Counted from the first letter of the stretch, positions 42,481-51,754 are shown. The stretch: DNA of 63,918 nt from Flavobacteriales bacterium (GCA_020635535.1 JACJZP010000018.1:1-63918); one strand, 5' to 3'. Numbers and translations are program-made. Notes: generated by a model from the letters alone, not told the origin.

Positions 42481-43955
42481 TAATACGCTTTCGCGAAAAC
42501 AACGATCTGGTTGGAATCCTTACCGCTGTAAACACATTTGCCAACCGTTTTATATTCGTTTTCTAACGGAATCAAACGAATGGTAGCCTTTGTTTCCTCT
42601 TTAATTTTGTCTTCGGTTTCTGGCGTTCCGTCCCAATGGGCAAGAATGAAACCTCCTTTGTTCTCGAGAACATCCTTGAACTCATCCCAAGAACTAACCT
42701 TGGTAGTCTTTTCTTCGCGATGCTTGAACGCTTTCTGGAAGAGATTTTTTTGAATCTCTGACAATAGTGACTCAACATGTTCCACGATTCCTTCGCGTGA
42801 AACGGATTCTTTGGTCAATGTGTCTCTTCTGGCAACTTCCAAAGTGCCGTTTTCAATATCGCGTGGACCGAGACCAATGCGAACTGGTACACCTTTGAAT
42901 TCATATTCCGCAAATTTCCAGCCTGGTTTGTGGGTATCGCGGTCATCCAATTTCACTGAAATTCCTTTTGCTTCGAGTTCTTCCTTTATCTCTCGTGCCT
43001 TTTCACAGACCAATCTGTATTCTTCCTCCTTTCTGTAGATAGGAACGATGACCACTTTGAATGGTGCAAGATTTGGAGGAAGAACCAATCCATTGTCATC
43101 TGAATGGGTCATGATAAGTGCACCCATCAAACGGGTGGAAACCCCCCAAGAAGTGGCCCAAACATAATCCTGCTTTCCATCCTGTCCTGTGAATTTCACA
43201 TCGAATGCTTTCGCGAAATTCTGACCAAGGAAATGAGAGGTTCCGGCCTGAAGTGCCTTTCCATCTTGCATCAAAGCTTCAATACAGTAGGTCTCTACCG
43301 CACCGGCAAAGCGTTCGTTGGCAGATTTGGTTCCTTTCCAAACTGGAATGGCCAAGAAATTCTCCGCAAAATCTGCGTAGACATTCATCATTTGCTCAGC
43401 TTCAGCAATTGCTTCTTCCTTGCTGGCGTGAGCTGTATGACCCTCTTGCCAAAGGAATTCAGCGGTACGCAGGAACAAACGTGTGCGCATTTCCCAACGC
43501 ACCACGTTTGCCCACTGATTTACAAGAATTGGTAGGTCTCTATAACTCTGAATCCAGTTTCTGTACGTGTTCCAGATAATGGTTTCTGATGTCGGACGAA
43601 CAATCAGTTCTTCTTCCAAACGGGCATCCTCATCTACCTCAATACCACCTTGCTCACCATTCTTTAAGCGATAGTGTGTAACCACTGCACATTCTTTTGC
43701 AAAGCCTTCAACATGGTTCGCTTCCTTGGCAAAAAAGCTTTTGGGGATGAATAGCGGGAAATAGGCATTGGTATGTCCGGTTGCTTTGAATTTTCGGTCC
43801 AGTTCTTGCTGCATGCTCTCCCAAATGGAAAATCCGTAAGGCTTAATGACCATGCAGCCTCTTACTGCCGAGTTTTCTGCGAGGTCGGCCTTCATAACAA
43901 GGTCGTTGTACCACTTGGAATAATCCTCTTCACGTGTTGCGAAATCTTTCGCCAT
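42480..43955 (-). CDS. proS: Proline--tRNA ligase
   Basis: This 491-residue class II synthetase charges tRNA-Pro. It is the short type found in archaea, eukaryotes and some bacteria, without the INS editing domain. Motif 2 is seen in RWEMRTRLFLRTAEFLWQEG (about 153-172) and motif 3 in WATSWGVSTRLMGALIMTH (about 268-286). An anticodon-binding domain (about 300-400) and the C-terminal domain ending QIVVFAKAY, characteristic of this type, follow. A TAATTTTG box (44007-44000) lies upstream. It is coupled to the unknown downstream gene. Confidence 0.95.
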   Translation of the reverse strand: MAKDFATREEDYSKWYNDLVMKADLAENSAVRGCMVIKPYGFSIWESMQQELDRKFKATGHTNAYFPLFIPKSFFAKEANHVEGFAKECAVVTHYRLKNGEQGGIEVDEDARLEEELIVRPTSETIIWNTYRNWIQSYRDLPILVNQWANVVRWEMRTRLFLRTAEFLWQEGHTAHASKEEAIAEAEQMMNVYADFAENFLAIPVWKGTKSANERFAGAVETYCIEALMQDGKALQAGTSHFLGQNFAKAFDVKFTGQDGKQDYVWATSWGVSTRLMGALIMTHSDDNGLVLPPNLAPFKVVIVPIYRKEEEYRLVCEKAREIKEELEAKGISVKLDDRDTHKPGWKFAEYEFKGVPVRIGLGPRDIENGTLEVARRDTLTKESVSREGIVEHVESLLSEIQKNLFQKAFKHREEKTTKVSSWDEFKDVLENKGGFILAHWDGTPETEDKIKEETKATIRLIPLENEYKTVGKCVYSGKDSNQIVVFAKAY

Positions 43956-43999
43956 TTTGGTATGATGTTTGTTTAATTTCCAACCATTGGTAGGATGCC

Positions 44000-44007
44000 A
44001 AAATTAA
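44000..44007 (-). promoter_or_regulatory. -7 box TAATTTTG before proS
   Basis: TAATTTTG matches TAnnTTTG exactly and lies about 45 bp before the proS start. No TTG is found at the correct distance upstream, so the call is tentative. Confidence 0.35.
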
Positions 44008-44063
44008 ACATTAAGCCCTGCTGACTGTCTCATAAATTGAACGATTGTAAAAGCTATAACGTC

Positions 44064-45722
44064 ATGAAAAATTCAAGATTCAAATTGCTCTTTACTGCTC
44101 TGGTTGTCGGATTGATTCCAACTTTATTGCTGGCGCAGGATGATGATGGCATTTATGGAGACATTTACACCGCCCCTCAGGTTAATGAGGAAGAGATTCT
44201 TGATACTGCTTCCTCTCCATTGGACGGGTACTCAACTGTTGATGATTATTATCCGGAAGGAGGATATGATCAAAATGGAAATTCTAACCAGCCTTATTCG
44301 GAACAATACGTTGATGAGAATGGAAATACCATCATCAATAACAATTACTATGGTGATTATTATGAGGATGATGATTTCACCTATTCAGCAAGGATAAGGC
44401 GTTTCCATCGGAACAATTGGAGTTGGGGATACTACGATCCTTGGTATACCAACATGTATTACTATACATACGACCCCTATTATTGGGGAACAAGCATTTA
44501 TGTGGGTTATTGGCCAAGCTACCGTTGGTATTGGAATAACAATTTAACCTGGGCATGGGGCTGGGGCTATCAATTTGGATGGGGGTCTCCCTATTACAGC
44601 CCTGCCTGTTACGGTTGGGGTTACAATGGCTGGGGCTATAACAGCTGGGGATGGAACAGTCCTTATTGGAATGGTTACAACAATGGCTATTGGAACGGCT
44701 ACTATGATGGCATGGCTTATGGGGGATACTACAACACTTATGACCGATACAGTGGTATTTACTACGGACATCGAGGAAGTACCGTAGCCAGTGGCGGTTC
44801 CAGCATAGGTTCAGGTTACCGCAGCAAATCGTTTGCAGAAGCTTACAATCAGGCTGCCATGGAAGGAAAGGTTCACCATGCCAATGTGGGCAATGTACTT
44901 GGCCTGGATCAGGCTCGCGAGGTGAAAGGAAATCTCGATGGTTTCACTTCAAGGAGTCTTGATTCTAAGACATCTGTAAACCCAACAGAAGGAGTACGGT
45001 CGAATTCGATAACATCAAGTGCTTCACGTAGCAATGAGTCTGTTCTTCGAGGTAATGAAAGCAAAACAGGGGAAACGAGGGGTGCGAGTAGTGTTGGGAC
45101 AAATACGGCACGTTCAAACACTTCAAATGAAGTTCGGACCAATGTTTATCAGCGTTCGAATGCTGATCGGAATACTTCTGCAATCAGAAATGTTCCTTCA
45201 AATGTTGATAGAAGCAGAGCTGCTACTATGCCAAACAGCAGGCCGAACACAGCTTCCAGGTCCAATACGTATCAGCGGGGCAATGAGGCCACTCGATATT
45301 ACAATCGGACGGATCAGAATGTAGACCGCAACCGTGGAAACGTATATCAGGACATGCAACGAACTCGTCCAAGCACGGATTACTACCAGCGGAACAATTC
45401 TAATTCCAACCAGTATTCAACACCTTCAAGGAATCAGAATAACACGCAATACAGCAGACCTTCGAATCAACAGTCTGTGCCAAGCCGAAACTATCAGAGC
45501 CCGTCTCGTAATAACTCAACTCCGAGCAGAACTCAGCCATCTCGAACCATTACGCCTCAAAAGAGTTCACCTTCAAGAAGTACAACTCCAAATAGAGGCT
45601 CATCTGGAGGAAGCTACAGTTCGCCCTCAAGATCTTCTGGAAGTTTTGGAGGATCCAGTCCGAGTAGAGGCGGATCAAGTAGTCCAAGCAGAGGTTCAGG
45701 TTCAAGAAGTGGTCGTCCATAA
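44064..45722 (+). CDS. Secreted Tyr/Trp/Gly-rich low-complexity protein
   Basis: This protein of 552 residues has a signal peptide (about 1-24, ending TLLLAQ), an acidic Tyr/Asp/Asn-rich stretch (about 25-105), then a strikingly aromatic section (about 113-245) built of YYDPWY, GWGYNGWGYNSWGWN and WNGYYDG-type units. The remainder is Ser/Asn/Arg/Pro-rich with many SRxN and PSR repeats and a basic C-terminus. No known catalytic fold is visible. The frame runs to a start at 44037, but ATG 44064 places the signal peptide normally. It has no T9SS tail. It lies 10 bp before the FadL-like barrel gene. Similar proteins in Bacteroidota are sometimes misnamed vitellogenin; function unknown. Confidence 0.8.
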   Translation: MKNSRFKLLFTALVVGLIPTLLLAQDDDGIYGDIYTAPQVNEEEILDTASSPLDGYSTVDDYYPEGGYDQNGNSNQPYSEQYVDENGNTIINNNYYGDYYEDDDFTYSARIRRFHRNNWSWGYYDPWYTNMYYYTYDPYYWGTSIYVGYWPSYRWYWNNNLTWAWGWGYQFGWGSPYYSPACYGWGYNGWGYNSWGWNSPYWNGYNNGYWNGYYDGMAYGGYYNTYDRYSGIYYGHRGSTVASGGSSIGSGYRSKSFAEAYNQAAMEGKVHHANVGNVLGLDQAREVKGNLDGFTSRSLDSKTSVNPTEGVRSNSITSSASRSNESVLRGNESKTGETRGASSVGTNTARSNTSNEVRTNVYQRSNADRNTSAIRNVPSNVDRSRAATMPNSRPNTASRSNTYQRGNEATRYYNRTDQNVDRNRGNVYQDMQRTRPSTDYYQRNNSNSNQYSTPSRNQNNTQYSRPSNQQSVPSRNYQSPSRNNSTPSRTQPSRTITPQKSSPSRSTTPNRGSSGGSYSSPSRSSGSFGGSSPSRGGSSSPSRGSGSRSGRP

Positions 45723-45732
45723 ATAAAGAGGG

Positions 45733-47214
45733 ATGGTTAGAGTGTTGAGGATAGTTTTTATGGCGATTTCAGTGGCTGTTTCGGTTTCTGTTTTTGCCCA
45801 GAACGAGATAGACGCATTGAGATATTCGCAAAATGACGTGTTGGGAACCGCTCGTTATTCTGCCATGGGTGGTGCTTTTGGGGCTTTGGGTGGAGATATG
45901 GCTGCAATGAGCGTGAACCCCGCTGGAATAGGTGTTTTCACCAAATCTACCGGTTCTGTGACGGTTGGAATCCTCTCAGCTGCAACGGATGCTTCATTCA
46001 TGAATTCATCATCCTCAGATAGTAAGGTCAATTTCAATATTTCCAATGCAGGTTTTGTTGCGAGGTTCAAGAGAAGGCGGGGTGAAGAGAAACAATGGGC
46101 TTGGAAGGCGTTCCATTTGGGAGTTTCCTACAACCGAACGGCAAATTTTCATAGAAGAACCTCAATTGGAGCTGTCAATACAACCAGTTCTGTTGTCGAT
46201 AGCTGGGTTGATCAACTGAACAGAGATGGAATAGCATATACGGACATCCCATCTGAGTTCGTTCCTGGTGATCCGTCAACACCTGCTTACATGGGTTGGC
46301 AGACCTTTCTGATTGATACTACTCCCGGTTCCACCACCAACTATCTGCGAAATGTAATGCCGAACTACGGGCAAACTCAGCAGGTGCGAGAACTTACTAC
46401 AGGTTCCATGGGCGAGGTTGCTTTGAGTTTTGGTGGAAACTTTGGCAACGCGCTTTACATCGGTACAACCATCGGTATTCCCAGATTGAAATATGAACTG
46501 GAGAGAAATTATTCTGAAACAGACGCGCAAGACACGATTGCCGATTTCGGGTCATTTGCCAAGACGGATTATTTGCAGGCCACAGGAACGGGATTCAATA
46601 TCAAGTTCGGTATGATCTACAGACCAGTAGAATGGTTCAGGGTTGGTGCCGCTATTCATTCGCCAACTTGGTTTGGTATTGATGAATCCTTTTCGAGTGT
46701 TCTTACAGCCAATGTTTTCAGCACTCAGTACAATCAGGAAACATTGAAAGGAGCGTTCAACTACAGTTTGCAAACCCCTTTCCGTGCCATTGGAAGTTTG
46801 GCATTTGTAATTGGGAAGATCGGGTTGATCTCTGCCGATTATGAGTATGTGAATTACTCATTGGCCCGTTTGCGTTCACGCAATTACAGCTTCAACGCAG
46901 AGAACACCAGCGTGCAGAATCAGCTGAATTGGGCTGGAAATATCCGCGTTGGTACAGAGTGGAGAATCAAGTCGTTGAGCGTTAGGGGAGGATTTGCTAT
47001 GAATGCCGATCCGTATACCAGTAAGCTCAATTTCGATAATACCAGGTACTCCCTTGGACTTGGACTTCGATTGAAGAGCTTCTTCGTTGACCTGACTTAC
47101 AACCTGCATCGAGTGATTGGAAATTACGAGGTGTACGATATTCAGTATGTGCCGTTGGCGGAAACTGTTACGCTTGACCACAGCATTATCAGCACCGTTG
47201 GATTCAGATTCTAA
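45733..47214 (+). CDS. FadL/OmpP1-like outer-membrane transport protein
   Basis: This 493-residue protein has a signal peptide (about 1-22, ending VSVFAQ) and the N-terminal signature of Bacteroidota OmpP1/FadL/TodX-type barrels: GTARYSAMGGAFGALGGDM followed by SVNPAGIGVF. The rest is rich in alternating hydrophobic and aromatic strands and ends in FRF, a typical barrel C-terminus. Such proteins take up hydrophobic compounds, and database entries sometimes call them hemin receptors without proof. It is probably co-transcribed with the Tyr/Trp-rich gene. Its stop overlaps the convergent TPR gene by 4 bp. Confidence 0.85.
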   Translation: MVRVLRIVFMAISVAVSVSVFAQNEIDALRYSQNDVLGTARYSAMGGAFGALGGDMAAMSVNPAGIGVFTKSTGSVTVGILSAATDASFMNSSSSDSKVNFNISNAGFVARFKRRRGEEKQWAWKAFHLGVSYNRTANFHRRTSIGAVNTTSSVVDSWVDQLNRDGIAYTDIPSEFVPGDPSTPAYMGWQTFLIDTTPGSTTNYLRNVMPNYGQTQQVRELTTGSMGEVALSFGGNFGNALYIGTTIGIPRLKYELERNYSETDAQDTIADFGSFAKTDYLQATGTGFNIKFGMIYRPVEWFRVGAAIHSPTWFGIDESFSSVLTANVFSTQYNQETLKGAFNYSLQTPFRAIGSLAFVIGKIGLISADYEYVNYSLARLRSRNYSFNAENTSVQNQLNWAGNIRVGTEWRIKSLSVRGGFAMNADPYTSKLNFDNTRYSLGLGLRLKSFFVDLTYNLHRVIGNYEVYDIQYVPLAETVTLDHSIISTVGFRF

Positions 47215-48686
47215 TTAGGCAATCGCAAAAGTCCGGCTTTCGCTTTTTGGTTGATGCTGTTTCTGTATTCAGAGTTGCTAAATTCAGAACAGGCTTCAAA
47301 TGCTTTCCTTGCCTTCTCATTCTGATGTAGACTCTCGTAAATGAGTCCAAGCATCAATGATGAATTTGCCGCAAAGTACCGTTTGCTTTCCGAGCCGTTT
47401 TCAACGGTCATGTTGTAGTAGGAAATTGCATCAGCCAGATTACCCATTTCATGATGGATTCTACCCAAGCGATAGGTGAATTCCAATTCCTCATCCTTGG
47501 TATTCAAACTTTTTGAGTTTGACCTTATCAATGTTTGGAGAGCTTCCTTGTAATAACCACCATCAAATTGAAGTCGGGCTTTCAGGAGTATTTTATTCGG
47601 AATTTGACCAGAATCACATTCCTTCTGAGCAGCCTTATCCTCATCCAGCATGGTGTTTCCAACGCTTTCCACAGTAGAAATAAGCTTGCGGTAAGCTGAT
47701 TCGTCATCAAGGATAAGAAGTGCATGCCAGGCCAACTTCTGCTGCGCGGCTTTTACGTAACTGTTTCCCTTGAATGATAGCTGAAAGGTTTTTAACGGCT
47801 GGTTTGCATCCTTGTCCATCCGTGCCAACTTCATTTCTCCCAACAAGAAGTTGAGGTAGGGGAAAGCTTTGGTTGAATTTGGGGCATTTTCCAGTAAAGC
47901 AATGGCTTCATCTGTCTTTCCCTGTTCTTTTAGAAGGCTTGCTTTGGCGAAGTCCATCAATGGACCCGATTCCTTTTCTACAAGTGATTGGAATTTTGAG
48001 AGCGACTCACTGTCGTTAAGCAGATTTATATGAAGGAAGGTCAGTAGAAAGAGTGTTTCCTTTCTCACGTTCTGGTATTCTGGTTTACCCGCAGATCTTT
48101 GTAGAACCATTTCCATTTCACCAATTCCCTGTTCAATCGTTCCATCAACGCCCATCAACTTTGTTGCCCATCGGTAGTTGTCTGGAACCGTTCCGATCAA
48201 GGTGTGCAGTAATCCCATGCTTTTATAGGTAGAAAGGAAATCTGGATGCTTTTTAGTGTTTTTTTCCAACGAATGAAAAGCCTTGTTGATTCCCTGTGCG
48301 GCACTGAGGTATTCTCCGAATCGCATACTTGAAAACGCCCAATGCAGGTAGATCTCTCCTTCGGCCAAAAGTCGATGTGGCGAATCGGACGGGAGTTCGC
48401 CTAATAGTTCAAGCCGTTTCTGCTTGTGCTCTTTCCGTTGGTTGAACTGCGTTTCATCTTCAGTAACTACAATGAAAAGGAAGTCGGCAAGATCTTCAAG
48501 ATACACGGTGGCCAAATTCTGTTCATCTGCCAACCGCATGGCTTGAATCTTCCTTGATGCCTCATCAAATTTCAGGTCGAGTAGGAGAGAATATGCATCA
48601 TTGTAGTTCTGGTCTGTGGTGAAGTGCTGAGCGGAAGCATTTCCTATCAGTGACAGAACCAGACCGAAGAGTAAGAGAAAGCGCAT
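47211..48686 (-). CDS. TPR-repeat protein, exported
   Basis: This protein of 491 residues has a signal peptide (MRFLLLFGLVLSLIGNASAQ) and an all-helical body with TPR-like pairs, clearest at the C-terminus (ELEFTYRLGRIHHEMGNLAD; KARKAFEACSEF). It likely acts as a periplasmic scaffold; partner unknown. The frame begins at 48728, inside the terminator of the upstream zinc-ribbon gene, so I set the start at ATG 48686. It is convergent with the FadL-like gene. Confidence 0.8.
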   Translation of the reverse strand: MRFLLLFGLVLSLIGNASAQHFTTDQNYNDAYSLLLDLKFDEASRKIQAMRLADEQNLATVYLEDLADFLFIVVTEDETQFNQRKEHKQKRLELLGELPSDSPHRLLAEGEIYLHWAFSSMRFGEYLSAAQGINKAFHSLEKNTKKHPDFLSTYKSMGLLHTLIGTVPDNYRWATKLMGVDGTIEQGIGEMEMVLQRSAGKPEYQNVRKETLFLLTFLHINLLNDSESLSKFQSLVEKESGPLMDFAKASLLKEQGKTDEAIALLENAPNSTKAFPYLNFLLGEMKLARMDKDANQPLKTFQLSFKGNSYVKAAQQKLAWHALLILDDESAYRKLISTVESVGNTMLDEDKAAQKECDSGQIPNKILLKARLQFDGGYYKEALQTLIRSNSKSLNTKDEELEFTYRLGRIHHEMGNLADAISYYNMTVENGSESKRYFAANSSLMLGLIYESLHQNEKARKAFEACSEFSNSEYRNSINQKAKAGLLRLPN

Positions 48687-48696
48687 ATTCAGATAC

Positions 48697-48725
48697 AAAA
48701 AAGGGGATTCAATCTGAATCCCCTT
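48697..48725 (-). terminator. Terminator of zinc-ribbon gene
   Basis: AAGGGGATTCA (48701-48711) and TGAATCCCCTT (48715-48725) form an 11-bp perfect stem with a 3-base loop, followed on the minus strand by about six U. It lies 22 bp after the zinc-ribbon stop and rules out the longer start of the next gene. Confidence 0.85.
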
Positions 48726-48746
48726 CAATTTTCAAGCCTAAATGAC

Positions 48747-49508
48747 TTAAGATTCGTCTCCGTTTCCGTCAATATCAGCATCAACCAGCACTCGTCCGCA
48801 ATGCTCACAAACTATGATCTTCTTTCTAAGGCTGATATCCAACTGTCGCTGAGCAGGAATAGAGTTGAAGCATCCGCCACATGCGCTACGCTCGATCTTT
48901 ACAACCGCAAGACCATTCAGTGAATTCTCACGAATACGCTTGTAAGCATTGATCAAACGGTCTTCAATCACTTTCTCTGCAGCTTTCGACTGCTTTACAA
49001 GTTTCTCTTCGTCCTTTTCGGTTTCAGCAATGATCGAATCCAGCTCAGCTTTCTTGGCTTCAAGGTCTTTCTGACGCTCTTCCAAAGCTGCTTTAGCACC
49101 TTCGATCAATTCATTCTTAGCTTCAATATTTGCCTTGAACTCATTCATCTTCTTCTCGCAAAGTTGAATCTCCAAGTTCTGGAACTCGATTTCTTTATTC
49201 AATGAATCGAATTCACGGTTGTTACGCACTTTACCTTGCTGACCTTCATATTTCTTGATGGCAGCAAGTGCGTCTGTGATCATATTCTTACGCTCAACAA
49301 TGGCGTCTTCAAAAGCATTCACCTCGTCAGTAAGGTTCTGCAGTCTTGTCTCGAGTCCGGCAATATCATCCTCAAGGTCTTGAACCTCCAAAGGAAGCTC
49401 ACCACGGATGGTTCTGATTCTATCGATCTCTGAATCGATGGTCTGAAGATTATACAATGCCTTCAGTTTGTCTTCTACTGTAAAGCTGGTGTCGTTTTTA
49501 GTCGCCAT
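48747..49508 (-). CDS. Coiled-coil protein with C4 zinc ribbon
   Basis: This 253-residue protein has a long coiled coil (about residues 15-185, heptads rich in Glu/Lys/Leu) and a C-terminal zinc ribbon with CGGCF (about 211) and CEHCGR (about 236). The layout matches the C4-type zinc-ribbon family including HP0958-like proteins, proposed to act as RNA- or protein-binding adaptors. No specific role is assigned. It starts 3 bp after the Nif3 gene and probably forms an operon with it, with an additional -7 box inside the end of the Nif3 gene. Confidence 0.88.
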   Translation of the reverse strand: MATKNDTSFTVEDKLKALYNLQTIDSEIDRIRTIRGELPLEVQDLEDDIAGLETRLQNLTDEVNAFEDAIVERKNMITDALAAIKKYEGQQGKVRNNREFDSLNKEIEFQNLEIQLCEKKMNEFKANIEAKNELIEGAKAALEERQKDLEAKKAELDSIIAETEKDEEKLVKQSKAAEKVIEDRLINAYKRIRENSLNGLAVVKIERSACGGCFNSIPAQRQLDISLRKKIIVCEHCGRVLVDADIDGNGDES

Positions 49509-49511
49509 GTG

Positions 49512-50606
49512 TTATAGATAGTTAACCGGGTTTGTCTTCACTCTCGACAAACGGGGTGCAAAGGTAGGAAATTTCTGTTCCAGTTTGTCTGCTAAAAGTT
49601 GAATGGTAAACTGCTCACTTTCGTAGTGCCCTATATCAGCAATGATGATGCGGTTTTCAGCATCAAAGAACTGATGGTATTTGAAATCGCCTGTGATGAA
49701 AACATCTGCTCCAGATGCGATGGCATTTCCGAGTAGAAAACTTCCAGACCCGCCACAAATGGCAACGCGTTTTACCTTTTCCTTGTGAGGAAGCGTGTAA
49801 CGAACACAATCGGTTTTCATGCTGGTTTTCAACGATTTGAGGAATTCCAACGCGTCCATTTCTTCTGGAAGATCACCGACCATTCCAGAACCCACTTCCT
49901 TCCAAATGTTTTCCATCGGATATACATCGAAAGCCACTTCCTCGTACGGATGCGCTTCTTGCATGGCTTTCAGAACGGATTTCACGGTAAAGTCAGGCAC
50001 AATTGTTTCGATTCTTACCTCTGCTTCGTGATGAACTTCTCCCTTGTTGCCAACAAATGGGTTTGTGTTCTCATTACCACGGAAAGTTCCAGTTCCATCT
50101 GTATTGAATGAGCATTGGTCGTAGTTGCCGATCTTTCCTGCACCAGCATTACACATGGCGGTTCTGACTTTTTCGGCATGTTCTGTTGGGCAGTACGTCA
50201 CTACCTTCTTCAATCGTTCCTTTTTGGGAGAGAGGATTTTGGTGTTTGTCAATCCCAGTTGTTCAGCGAATTTCTGATTCACTCCATCAATCACATTATC
50301 CAAATTGGTGTGAATGGCGTAAAGCAGCACATCATTTTTGATGGCTTTCATAACCGTTCTTTCGATGTAATTCTTGCCGTTCAAACGCTTCAGTCCGCTG
50401 AATAAAATAGGATGGTGCGAAACAATCAAGTTGCAACCTTGCGAAATGGCGTCATCAACCACATCTTCGGTACAGTCCAAACTCACCAAAATTCCTTTCA
50501 CTTCGGTTTGGCTGTCGCCCACTAATAGTCCTGAATTATCGTAGCTCTCTTGTAGCGATGGCGGTGCCAATTCTTCCAAAAACCGAATAACTTCTGCTGC
50601 TTTCAT
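49512..50606 (-). CDS. Nif3-like dinuclear metal-centre protein
   Basis: This 364-residue protein belongs to the NIF3/YbgI/YqfO family. It shows N-terminal SYDNSGLLVGD, metal-binding VSHHPILFSGLKRL (about 61-74) and C-terminal ADIGHYESEQF with the final His/Glu ligands (about 327-337). A middle insertion of about 100 residues (about 125-230, KKVVTYCPTEHAEKVRTAM) corresponds to the PII/CutA-like domain found in many Gram-positive and Bacteroidota members. Proposed roles include GTP cyclohydrolase-type activity, but this is not settled. It is divergent from lpxK. Confidence 0.92.
   Translation of the reverse strand: MKAAEVIRFLEELAPPSLQESYDNSGLLVGDSQTEVKGILVSLDCTEDVVDDAISQGCNLIVSHHPILFSGLKRLNGKNYIERTVMKAIKNDVLLYAIHTNLDNVIDGVNQKFAEQLGLTNTKILSPKKERLKKVVTYCPTEHAEKVRTAMCNAGAGKIGNYDQCSFNTDGTGTFRGNENTNPFVGNKGEVHHEAEVRIETIVPDFTVKSVLKAMQEAHPYEEVAFDVYPMENIWKEVGSGMVGDLPEEMDALEFLKSLKTSMKTDCVRYTLPHKEKVKRVAICGGSGSFLLGNAIASGADVFITGDFKYHQFFDAENRIIIADIGHYESEQFTIQLLADKLEQKFPTFAPRLSRVKTNPVNYL
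49559..49566 (-). promoter_or_regulatory. -7 box TACCTTTG inside the end of the Nif3 gene
   Basis: TACCTTTG matches TAnnTTTG exactly, about 50 bp before the zinc-ribbon start. There is no TTG at the expected upstream distance. It could give the zinc-ribbon gene its own transcript. Confidence 0.3.
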
Positions 50607-50651
50607 CCTTCAGATTTGAAGCAATATTAGTAAGAATGATCTCAGTTAGTG

Positions 50652-50719
50652 GGTTATTGAGTTATTGGTTTTTCATGTTGTACTGTCTCGGAATAACAAG
50701 TAACGATTAACCAATAACC
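50652..50719. repeat. Inverted repeat in lpxK/Nif3 divergent region (word GTTATTGGTT)
   Basis: GTTATTGGTT (50661-50670) and AACCAATAAC (50709-50718) are perfect reverse complements. Each arm carries a second near-copy (GGGTTATTGA; AACGATTAA). The structure occupies the centre of the 137-bp gap between divergent starts, with a TATATTCG sequence just before lpxK. Confidence 0.45.
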
Positions 50720-50743
50720 GCGCAGCGTAACTATATTCGACCG

Positions 50744-51754
50744 ATGCCTTGGTACCGACATCTTCTGTGGCCGTTTGCTGTGCTTTACGGACTTGGTGTC
50801 TGGTTCAGAAACCGCTTGTTCGACCTTGGAATTCTTCCTTCAAAACAGTTTGATGTTCCGACAATCTGTGCTGGAAACTTGGAAGCTGGAGGAACGGGAA
50901 AGTCGCCTGTGGTGCTTTACATTCTCAAATTGCTTTCTGGTAACGGTTTTAATGTTGCCATGCTGAGTCGTGGTTATGGTCGCAAAACCACAGGATTCCG
51001 TTTGGTTTCAGAATCTGATTCAGTTGCTGATGTTGGCGATGAACCGCTACAGGCAAAATTCCGATTTCCAAATTTGACCATTGCGGTCTGTGAAGACCGA
51101 GTTAAAGGCATTGAGCAATTGCTCGCATCCGAAAATCGGCCTGATGCAATTGTCATGGACGATGGTTTTCAGCATCGCTGGGTAAAACCAAGTTTTAGTC
51201 TATTGGTCACAAGAAGCGGTTTTCCGTTTTGGAGAAACCATCTTTTACCAGTTGGCTCACTTCGCGAAGCAAAATCTGAAAGGAAAAGGGCAGATGCTTT
51301 GGTGGTGATCGGTGATGATTCTGTTGAATTGCCGTTTCAAGAAATGTCTTTTAAAGCAAAAATTGAAGTCAGTGATCTGATTCAAATTTCTGGAACTGAA
51401 ACCGATGTATTGAAAATTGAAACCGTAGTGCTCCTTTCAGGCATTGCCAATTCGCACAGATTCGAACATCTCGCGAAGCAGAAGTTTAGTGTTTTGGAGC
51501 ACTTGAAATTTGGCGATCATCACAATTACACGGTTTCCGATATTCAATTGCTGAGGAAAAAATTGGATAGTTTTGGCGCGACTGCTCAAGCGGTGGTCAC
51601 AACGGAGAAAGATGCTGTAAGGCTGAAGAATTCTTCGCTATTAAATGAACTCGGTCAGACACCAGTTTTCTATTTGCCCATCGATATTTCGTTTGATGCA
51701 AATGACAGCCAGAAGTTTGATCAAATGATATTGGAACATGGAAAACATGCTTGA
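50744..51754 (+). CDS. lpxK: Tetraacyldisaccharide 4'-kinase
   Basis: This 336-residue kinase phosphorylates the 4' position of the lipid A disaccharide at the inner-membrane face. An amphipathic hydrophobic N-terminus (about 5-25) is followed by Walker A GNLEAGGTGKSPV (about 44-56), then MDDGFQHRWV (about 137-146) and FGDHHNYT (about 258-265). Length is standard. The presence of lpxK confirms lipid A production. It heads a plus-strand operon and overlaps the phosphorylase gene by 17 bp. Confidence 0.94.
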   Translation: MPWYRHLLWPFAVLYGLGVWFRNRLFDLGILPSKQFDVPTICAGNLEAGGTGKSPVVLYILKLLSGNGFNVAMLSRGYGRKTTGFRLVSESDSVADVGDEPLQAKFRFPNLTIAVCEDRVKGIEQLLASENRPDAIVMDDGFQHRWVKPSFSLLVTRSGFPFWRNHLLPVGSLREAKSERKRADALVVIGDDSVELPFQEMSFKAKIEVSDLIQISGTETDVLKIETVVLLSGIANSHRFEHLAKQKFSVLEHLKFGDHHNYTVSDIQLLRKKLDSFGATAQAVVTTEKDAVRLKNSSLLNELGQTPVFYLPIDISFDANDSQKFDQMILEHGKHA

